From Peronospora farinosa (lineage: Eukaryota; Oomycota; Peronosporomycetes; Peronosporales; Peronosporaceae), in contig CANTFK010000760.1 in NCBI GenBank assembly GCA_947646735.1, positions 1 through 64,000 of the forward strand: a DNA stretch of 64,000 nt. The letters are read 5' to 3'. This document shows positions 57,630 through 64,000 of this stretch, one piece after another. How positions within the stretch are numbered: the first letter of the stretch is position 1; each line of letters begins with the position of its first letter. The notes beneath the pieces were generated by a model. It was given only the letters and a program-made list of their open reading frames with translations, made no database searches and had not been told where the DNA came from. The position numbers and the translations under genes were made by a program.

Positions 57630-59193
57630 TTAAACTTCTGCCCTTGTTGTCCGAATTTCTTTAATGCAAGCATAATGATTCGGTGTACGTGGCTTCTTTA
57701 CGGCCGGAAAGTGTGGGCTGTTGCATGAAGCATCAAATTGAAGTTTCCGTTTCCGATTGGTGGAAGCAGTCTTGAGCTGCAGTGGCTTCACTTCTCGAAT
57801 AACGCGTTTGACTTGGCTACTGCTATACTCAAGCAAGAGTGACGGCGTTGAGTAGCGAGATCGACCAACAACCGCTTCATTTTTTGCGTTCTTCTGCCTC
57901 CTTATAGGCAGAACCTTTTCTCGGACATCTTTAATTCGGCTACTTCTATTTTCCAGAGAGTGCAACGTTGACTTGCAGCGTAGTCGGACAATATCACTTT
58001 CGATTTTTGAGCACTTCTGCTTTCGTTTCTTCAAGGGTGCCGTGAACACGTAGTTAGAAGTAAGCGACTGACAATTTCTGGCTACGCCACCGTCAGACTC
58101 AGACTCGGTCGTGATGTCACTGATACCATTTAAATCTTCAGTGATGAATCGATTGGGTGGGTCTTCAAGTTTGCTGCATGCTGTTAATGCACTTTTCTCA
58201 AGGCACTTCTCAATCGTCAGGGGGTATTTTTCATCAATCTTCTTCTCGTCATTACGAATGCAGCAGGCTAACTGCATGTCACTGCCCCATTTAAAACTGG
58301 TACCATTTGCCTCTGTCTTCACTTTGAAGGTGGACTTTGAGGCATCGGACCCCGGATAGGTGCCAGCGGGTAAAGGTACTACTTCTCGACAGTGCGAGCA
58401 GAACCACTCACCTTCGGGAACGTCTAACAGAGCTGGTCGTACACAGTTGAGATGGCATGCCCGCTCACAGCCATCGCAGCACAACAACTTGCCACCCTTC
58501 AAACAGACTTCGCAATACTCCCGGTGCTGGTCCACACCAGGGTGAAGTAGTTTCAGTCGTTTAGCTTCCCTTTTTCTCTTTTTCTCTCGCTGGCTGTCGT
58601 GCCACTTCTTGTACTCTGGGGTGATCTTCCACGAGTAAAACTTGCTCACCAACTCTTGACTTGTCACGTTCCAACTAAATCTCCGCTATTTATCCAGCAC
58701 ACAAGTTAGCCATGGGTTTTACGGGTTAACCAATCTCTGTACAGTGCCCACCTTGACGAGATGAAAGTTTTTGCCATGTCTGCCCATTGCTTTCTCAAAG
58801 ATAGTTGTGGGTATCCGTTCCGTCTCTTCTCGATTCATTTTCAACTTTTGGCGACGAGCTTCGTGGATAGTCTCCACTGCTCGTGTTATATCATAACTCG
58901 CTTCAAAAAGACATTGTAGTGCCTACAATTATTATTAAAGGGAAAAGGTTTGTATCTAGTTTTTAATTTCTCCTACCAAATGCTTCTCTACGTACCAGCT
59001 CTGTCTCTTTCGGCCAAGCATACGTTCGTACAAATGCTGTAATTTCATTTGGTGCGAGTTTCGATCCTTGGTCATTGTTCTGCCAGCCCCATCGTTGCCG
59101 GTATTGGGGCTTGTAAAGATATTTGTTCTGCTGTTGTTGCTCAATGGACAATAACGCCGGCACTTGGGCTCGAGTATCGGCATCTTTCGACAT
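57630..59193 (-). CDS. ELM2/SANT-like and PHD-finger protein, paralogue 1
   Basis: Three exons, 59193-58996, 58922-58752 and 58685-57630; 474 residues. Introns of 73 and 66 bp, with donors GTACGT and GTGGGC, both phase 0. Exons 1 and 2 hold an ELM2-like end (KETELALQCLFEASYD). Exons 2 and 3 make a SANT-like domain (AMGRHGKNFHLVK joined to RRFSWNVTSQELVSKFYSWK). A PHD zinc finger follows in exon 3 (CEVCLKGGKLLCCDGC, HLNCVRPALLDVPEGEW, CSHC; C4HC3 complete). The C-terminus is basic with no domain. ELM2-SANT proteins act in histone deacetylase complexes and PHD fingers read histone H3 tails, so a chromatin regulator is likely. The neighbour upstream is a paralogue with the same exon plan. Confidence 0.8.
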
Positions 59194-59423
59194 TTCTTAA
59201 ATGATAAAAATTTGGGGCTGGGATTTTTCTCATGCTCGATTTGTGAGAAATGAAGGAGAAAATACTGTCGTGCCTGTTTCTGGCCCGCGAAGAAAGATGT
59301 GAATCCATTACACCTGCAAGTTCAGAACCTGTTCAAACCTGTTCAGATCCTGCTGTGCAGACATGTACGTACTTAAGTATAGCTCATAGAGTAACCGTTA
59401 CAATAACTGAAAAAACGACTTCC

Positions 59424-60859
59424 TTAGCTTCGAGTGTCGAATCGAGATGGTGGGATTCGACGAGGTGTCATCGTTTTTCGGTGACGTTTTCTGCCAGACA
59501 CCCCCTTTTCCACCAGAACTCTCTTCATCTCTGCTGGATTTGCCTCAACAGGACGTTCCACAAAATTGGTTGACGTTATTCGCGATGAACCACCATCTGA
59601 TTGGACAACTGCTTCAACCTGTTGCTCTAGCACGGACGGTTTCAACACTGTCGTGGGCTTCTCTTCTTGTCTACCACTCTTGATCCAGTCTGTTTTAGGA
59701 AAGCATGACAAAGTTATGGCGCTTCTAGTATCCGATTCATTGTGTGTGAGGCTTCCAGGATCCGACGATATCGCGTCATGACCGCTGGCTTCGTCGCTCG
59801 ATTCCAAACCCGCGTTAGCGTCATCGTTGTTGCAGTCCGAGTTTCCATCCAGTTTATTCTCTTCCTCTTGGCTGCTGCTACCCGTCATTGGTTCGATCAG
59901 CGTGCGCGGCACGCCTGTGAACGGAACACACACCTGGCAGTACTCATTATCTTGGCTCGGTATCATTTTGGGCTTCGCGTCATCAAATGCTTTCTGACAG
60001 TACGGACAGAACCAATCGTCGTCTTCCCTGGGTTCTTTGGTGATCGGCGGTTGGACACAACTGAAGTGGTAGGCACGCGCACAACCGTCACAACACAGCA
60101 ATTTGCCGCCAGTAGCGCAAAGTTCGCACTGTGTCTTGTGATAGACTTGGAAGGCCTCTAATTCCGAATTGACACTCATCGCATTGCCCAAGCGCATCAG
60201 CTCGATCTTCTTCTTTTTCTTCTTGCATTTCTTTACCGTCTGACGTCGTCGCCAGTTTCTAAACTCCTTCGTCCGCTTCCACAAGTAATACTTGCTCACT
60301 ACCTCGCGTGTTGTCACTCCTTGCCCTAGTGCTTGCTACAACAACAGTATACAAGTGTCAGCACTTGACATTTCCCTAAACTCGTAGCAGCAAAAGCTCC
60401 ACGACGTACCTTGACGAGGTGAAACTTTTTGCCGTGAGTCTCGATTGCATGTTTAAATGCTTTAGGATTAAGTTGCTTGTCTTGATCGCGCTGTGTTTTG
60501 TATCGCTCGCGACGAGCAGTGTGCAATAGCTGCACGGCCTTGGGCAGGACAAACCCACCATTAAACAGACACTGCAGTGCCTGCGCATGTTGCAACAGAC
60601 GTCAGCTAATCACGCTATAATGAGGCCTTATTGCAACGGACTGTAGCAGTCAACGGACCACTTCCGTCTCTTTGAGCCACGCAAATTCCGTAAGGAATTC
60701 CTCGATGTCTTCCGCTTTTAGTGATGACGTCACACCATCGATCCGTCGTTCGCCCCATTGCTGCCGACATTGTGGCGTGTAAACCAAAGCATCTCGCTGA
60801 CATTGCGACAGCATCGGTGGGATCTCGGCTCGAGATGCAGCATCGTCTTCCTCCGACAT
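59424..60859 (-). CDS. ELM2/SANT-like and PHD-finger protein, paralogue 2
   Basis: Three exons, 60859-60659, 60580-60410 and 60335-59424; 427 residues. Introns are 78 and 74 bp. Exon 2 is exactly 171 bp in both paralogues and the intron positions coincide. The first donor is GTCCGT (weak), the second GTACGT. Domains: acidic start, ELM2-like KETEVALQCLFNGG, SANT-like HAIETHGKKFHLVK joined to QALGQGVTTREVVSKYYLWK, a Lys-rich stretch, and a PHD finger (CELCATGGKLLCCDGC, HFSCVQPPITKEPREDDDWF, CPYC). The tail is acidic and Ser-rich, unlike the basic tail of paralogue 1. A head-to-tail duplication is evident. Confidence 0.8.
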
Positions 60860-62584
60860 CCTGTTAGTTATTTATTCCGACTGTTTGATCTTTGGTCCTT
60901 ATTTTATTCCTTTAGGTTTTGACCAGTAGATCGCCACCTGCATAAGTTGAAAGAGAGGTTCAGATCGTCTATATACATGGTGTTAACTCTGTACAAGATC
61001 TCTGGGAAGACCTGAGCCAGAATGTCAGCGCTGGTTGGCCCGGCGGTATAACGTGGCTGATCACCGAAGAAATTAATGGCTCTCTAGGGTCGCGCTCTAG
61101 CAACTTGATGCATGCAGAAAGCAACGCACCATTTGCGCAAATTTTCGATACTCCCTCCTCGTGATTGCTCGAGCTGACGAAGGCACGAACCCAATTGTCC
61201 GCTTGTGCGTCCCGTCAGACTTGGATTGTGTGATCGCTGAAGCGATGAAGCGATAACGCGATGACGAGTCGCGAGGGAATATCATTAGCTGGTGTATCTT
61301 CCCCTGGTCAGCTGTCCGCACGATCCGTGACCGCGCACGAGACATGCCCGAGACATGACCCCACCCACTTCGACTCCCGTGAGGAGGATTCTTGCTGCAT
61401 TTGAGTGCCAGTGATGAGGGGCTGAGGCTTAGAATGGGTTGAGCTCGACCGCGAAAATTTGGGAATAACCACCTGCATAAGATATCCGCACGGTGCCATG
61501 CAGCGAATACCGTGCAAACAACAACGCGTCGGTCATTCTCGCGCATGCATCGCCACGTGTCTCGATCAGCTCGTCGTAATCACTCACCATTTACGAATTT
61601 TCGAGCAAGAGGACAGATGAAAGGTTCCGACTGCTTCGTGTGGGAGCTAATAGACGTCCTCGAAGTTGCGCGAAGCTGCGAGATTGAATACCCAGCCTTC
61701 CCACGTTCGCCCACTAAATGAACGCTCACAACGTAGAGCGCCAGAACCTCGACGTCAACTTTAATCGCCGGTATAATCGCCGCCGCCTCAGCAGTACTTG
61801 CGCTATTTTGCGCCTTATGCGGCTTTGTGCCAATCTCGGATTTCTTTAGTCGGTCAGGGTTACTTTCTCACAGTGCTGCGGTATGAACTACACTACTTTA
61901 TTCTCTTTACAACGACGCCCTCCTAGTTGTGCGATGCAGTATGGTTACATCTACGTATCCATTCTTTACTCCCCAAACAGCAGCCAAGTGCGACAACGGG
62001 CAGAATGAAGATCTCCGCAGCGCAGCGTCCGCCACTCGGACGAAAAGCGGTCCGTAGCATTTCCAGGGTGTTAGGAGAGGCATCAACAAAGTGTCGAGTC
62101 TCTCTGCACCCATGGTCAATTTCTACCCTTTACGATCTACCAAGTCGCCGGCCAGGTCGCTGAACGCAAACCCCGGTACCACGAAAAAAAAACCTCTCCA
62201 GCGGGGAGTGTCCCTGTGGCGATCGAAGTCCCAAGCCAGCTGAACGAGCTGCGAGGAAGAGAACGATTGCGTCATGGTAGATGGATGAGCTGCTGCCACA
62301 ATTAGAACATCCACGACTCACTGTAAATAGACCCGTCTGCGCATCATTATGATGTCCAATCTTCACGTATTGCCGCTGCACTGGCTGCCAAAGCAGATGA
62401 CAGCAAGTGGTGAAACGCTTTCACATCATCTATACTTTTAGGGTGCGTTCAACAAGCATGCGGTGCAGGATCGACACCCTCATCTAGCGCATCTTCACGC
62501 CCAATGCAATCTTTAACAAATTTGCGCAGACTTGCACGTTAGCAAGACGATCGTAGTTGCGGTACCAGCACAGAACTGGTACCG
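60860..62584. other. Large spacer between the PHD genes and the bZIP gene
   Basis: About 1.7 kb in which I find no supportable gene. Minus-strand frames at 61097-61546 and 62123-62314 are open but without recognisable motifs. Confidence 0.4.
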
Positions 62585-63502
62585 TCATTTAAGTTCTACG
62601 GAGCAAGTTAGACCAGAGCAGTCAGGGATGATGTAGTCCAGACTTGCTCGCAGCGTTTTGTCCTGTATTGCCCGCGCCAACTCGCGCCCTACCATGCTGT
62701 GCCGCCGCCGTCCGTCCAACGTATCGTCTTCGACACTGGCGCTCATCTTGGAGCCTTCTGTGAGGAGCGCGCCTTGCAGCACATGTGATGCATCAACGGC
62801 GCTCCCCAAGAGGTTGCTGAGGCCGCTTAGGAAATCTACTTCCCAGTCAAGACGCTCGACCTGCGCACGCTCATTGAAAGAAAAAGTGGTGGTTGTCCGG
62901 TAATCGACCACATGGTCCAGCATTGCAGATGCAAGCTTCGATTCGTTTAAAGCACGAGGGAAAACCTTCTCAAGCGTGACACGGTTCACCAGTATCGTGA
63001 GCGAACCGTGCGCCACGACGACCACAGAATCTATAGAGCCGAATACCTCGGCAGACACGAAACTGACCTCGATCCATGCATGAAACTGCGTGTAGCGGTG
63101 CCATTGCTCCAGTATTTCCGTGATGCCACGCGCGTCTCCAAACTGAACGTGCGGGTCCAAGAAGGCGTCAAGGAAGCCAAGTTGCATCTGGAAACACTTG
63201 CGCACGTTTTCTCCGCCAGCCTCTGGGTTGTGCAGACCCTGTTCGAACACAGAATAGTATTGCTCCACGGCCTTGAGCACGGCCGCGTTCTGCGCCACCT
63301 TGGAGCTCCAGATTTTCGTCTCCAGTAGCTTTCGCATACCTTTGAGTGACTGCACGCTCTCGCGCAGATTGTTGACGTCTAACTTGAGATTGTACTCGGT
63401 TGAGCCTCTCTTGTCGCGGTAGCGCCGTTGGCTCATGCGACACTGCTTGCGTCGTCGTTCAAGCCGAGTGGCTTCGTCTACGGAAAGAGCTGGTTGGGCC
63501 AT
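62585..63502 (-). CDS. bZIP transcription factor, oomycete Cys-type basic region
   Basis: 305 residues from the ATG at 63502 (MAQPALSVDEATRL). A further in-frame ATG at 63574 would add 24 residues of no clear value. The basic region is ERRRKQCRMSQRRYRDKR; aligned to the N-R-x-S-A-x-x-S-R pattern, the invariant Asn is Cys (CRMSQRRYR). A leucine zipper follows (LKLDVNNLRESVQSLKGMRK, then LLETKI). The remainder resembles the conserved C-terminal half of oomycete bZIPs (FLDPHVQFGDARGITEILEQW). Such factors bind DNA as dimers in the nucleus; the Cys change may alter base contact or make binding redox-sensitive. Confidence 0.85.
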   Translation of the reverse strand: MAQPALSVDEATRLERRRKQCRMSQRRYRDKRGSTEYNLKLDVNNLRESVQSLKGMRKLLETKIWSSKVAQNAAVLKAVEQYYSVFEQGLHNPEAGGENVRKCFQMQLGFLDAFLDPHVQFGDARGITEILEQWHRYTQFHAWIEVSFVSAEVFGSIDSVVVVAHGSLTILVNRVTLEKVFPRALNESKLASAMLDHVVDYRTTTTFSFNERAQVERLDWEVDFLSGLSNLLGSAVDASHVLQGALLTEGSKMSASVEDDTLDGRRRHSMVGRELARAIQDKTLRASLDYIIPDCSGLTCSVELK

Positions 63503-63870
63503 AAGATCAGATGACGTTGATGTGCAACGTAAGGCGAAATGGCTAATGAAAGTAAGGACGAGACCGGTGGACATCGACGTCCTCTGCGTGCCGACAAATT
63601 AACCGGCAGACCAGTCAAAACAGCGCGACACAAAAGGGCGCCTACCGTACGCTTTGGACAGATTGGATCAAAGTTTGGCGATGAAATTACTGTGAGCTTT
63701 GCGTAAGTCTACTGAAGCATCGTACATTACGTTAATTAGCCTCATTTCAATCTTGCCTGCTAGTGCCGTCCTATGTAGTATTATGGATGACTTGTGGGAT
63801 AAAGGCGTTGAGGTTCAATTTTTGCCGATGCCGCACGCCAGGTATCTTCCTAATCGGCCAAGATCTACTT

Positions 63871-64000
63871 TCATTTACCAGTTACTAAATCTGTGGAAAG
63901 ATCGGTTGGATACACTTGCCGCACGTTGATATTAATGCGCTGGGAGTTCAGGTACATTTCGACTGCCTCGTACTCCTTGCGATCTTCTTCATCGTCGAAG
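63871..64000 (-). CDS. 3' end of an unidentified gene (partial)
   Basis: The minus-strand frame entering at the window edge reads FDDEEDRKEYEAVEMYLNSQ then RININVRQVYPTDLSTD, ending VTGK and TGA at 63871-63873. The acidic then hydrophilic composition looks coding, but 43 codons are too few to assign a family. A splice site inside this stretch cannot be excluded. Confidence 0.4.
   Translation of the reverse strand, partial: FDDEEDRKEYEAVEMYLNSQRININVRQVYPTDLSTDLVTGK

Noticed and set aside
61097..61546. 149-codon minus-strand frame in the spacer before the bZIP gene
   Set aside because: Arg/Ser-rich composition without motif, overlapped by equally open frames; no support as a gene.
1..64000. 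CRISPR arrays, bacterial operons, rRNA or tRNA genes
   Set aside because: Tandem repeats seen are coding or LTR minisatellites without spacer structure; no rRNA or tRNA gene could be recognised by eye.

Overview
The window looks like nuclear DNA of an oomycete, most likely Peronosporales (Phytophthora or downy mildew). The evidence is: introns of only 66-105 bp; a bZIP factor with Cys in place of the DNA-contacting Asn, a variant known from oomycetes; Ty3/gypsy elements that combine an archaeal-type second RNase H with a chromodomain, as described for the oomycete Chronos group; and a secreted glycine-rich protein with an RxLR-like motif.

Layout. (1) 1-5198: direct tandem array of a 1.72 kb unit encoding a secreted Gly-rich protein with an N-terminal RGLR. 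One copy is cut by the window edge, two are intact, and the fourth is cut by a retroelement. (2) 5199-13181: decayed Ty3/gypsy element of family B (B1, minus strand) with 0.6 kb LTRs, PBS and PPT. (3) 13182-16294: AT-rich spacer and a relic of a B-related element. (4) 16295-27143: family A element (A1, minus strand), Chronos-like, with a collapsed tandem LTR end. (5) 27144-28400: gag scrap and a fifth, inverted, broken Gly-rich copy. (6) 28433-36108: cellular gene island with a double-TBC RabGAP-like protein, an MTAP/PNP-family phosphorylase and a RibD-like deaminase. (7) 36109-55930: second family B element (B2, plus strand) split by a complete 12.3 kb family A element (A2, 37020-49288) flanked by the 4-bp target duplication GAGG. 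(8) 55930-57240: short repeats, a perfect hairpin, an LTR scrap and a Gly-rich gene scrap. (9) 57630-64000: cellular genes on the minus strand, namely two tandem ELM2/SANT-like plus PHD paralogues, a Cys-type bZIP and the end of another gene.

The most unusual observation is that both retroelement families carry an extra ORF on the antisense strand between the 3' end of pol and the 3' LTR. In family A it is intact in A2 (38428-40107, 559 aa, Pro/Lys repeats plus a conserved C-terminal domain), and its C-terminus persists in two A1 remnants. In family B it is a coiled-coil protein preserved as homologous remnants in B1 and B2. The two antisense proteins look unrelated. Several gag/pol frame breaks are shared by A1 and A2, and the two copies are mosaics of two diverged subfamilies.

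All gene calls rest on reading the sequence and recognising motifs; no database search was run.
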